Part shown: positions 14,510 to 14,540 of the stretch, in pieces
Numbering within the stretch: position 1 is the stretch's first letter
Layout of the letters: every line of letters starts with the position of its first letter
Notes under the pieces: model-generated
Told to the model about the DNA's origin: nothing
What the model saw: only the letters and a program-made list of their open reading frames with translations
Databases searched by the model: none
Source of the DNA: Clostridiales bacterium
GTDB lineage: Bacteria; Bacillota; Clostridia; Oscillospirales; Acutalibacteraceae
Length of the DNA stretch: 14,540 nt
Reading direction: 5' to 3'
Assembly: GCA_012511005.1 (NCBI GenBank)
Contig: JAAZGX010000204.1
Span: 1 to 14,540, forward strand
Position numbers and translations under genes: made by a program

Positions 14510-14540
14510 TTATTCGTCTTTCTCTTTAGCTTTCTCTTTA
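14510..14540 (-). CDS. C-terminal tail of an upstream gene, possibly topA
   Basis: Reading in from the edge on the minus strand, one frame encodes a Lys/Glu-rich tail, KEKAKEKDE, followed by two TAA stops (14510-14512 and 14507-14509). Double stops and a charged tail are consistent with the end of a real gene. DNA topoisomerase I commonly precedes trmFO in Firmicutes and often ends in a Lys-rich segment, so topA is the leading guess. Nine codons are too few to identify it. Confidence 0.4.
   Translation of the reverse strand, partial: KEKAKEKDE

Overview
The window looks like a chromosomal housekeeping region from a low- to mid-GC Clostridia-type Firmicute. The evidence is the plsX-rnc-(radical SAM)-smc-ftsY gene order, a short bacterial-clade type 3 prolyl-tRNA synthetase, AGGAG-type ribosome binding sites, and an FMN-riboswitch-controlled ECF riboflavin transporter. 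The family within Clostridia cannot be assigned from the sequence alone. Every gene I can support is on the minus strand, so transcription runs from high to low coordinates. I see no mobile elements, tRNA or rRNA genes, CRISPR arrays or phage genes.

In order of transcription, the right edge (14510-14540) holds the Lys/Glu-rich last codons of an upstream gene, possibly topA. Next is trmFO (tRNA m5U54 methylation), then plsX (acyl-phosphate synthesis for phospholipids), rnc (RNase III), a radical SAM protein of the Elp3-like family, smc (chromosome condensation), ftsY (SRP receptor), rdgB (non-canonical NTP clean-up) and a membrane-anchored glycerophosphodiester phosphodiesterase. From plsX to the phosphodiesterase the genes overlap by 4-8 bp or are separated by under 30 bp, so they read as one operon. 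It ends at a strong hairpin at 4150-4171.

A consensus promoter at 4116-4143 then drives an FMN riboswitch (4000-4109) and the riboflavin transporter gene ribU, which starts at TTG. A second consensus promoter at 3194-3222 drives acpP (acyl carrier protein) and proS, ending at a hairpin at 1426-1458. A third putative promoter precedes a purple-acid-phosphatase-like metallophosphoesterase that runs off the left edge.

There is no gene-free stretch over 300 bases. I do not find a clear new multigene system. The most unusual item is FtsY: its acidic segment and a short basic/hydrophobic end lie at the C-terminus, whereas the acidic A domain is usually N-terminal, and the tail is encoded by a short tandem repeat. 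The other points of interest are a plausible FMN terminator/antiterminator pair before ribU, the separation of acpP from the plsX-rnc cluster, and a radical SAM gene that has no Shine-Dalgarno sequence and appears to be translated by coupling to rnc.
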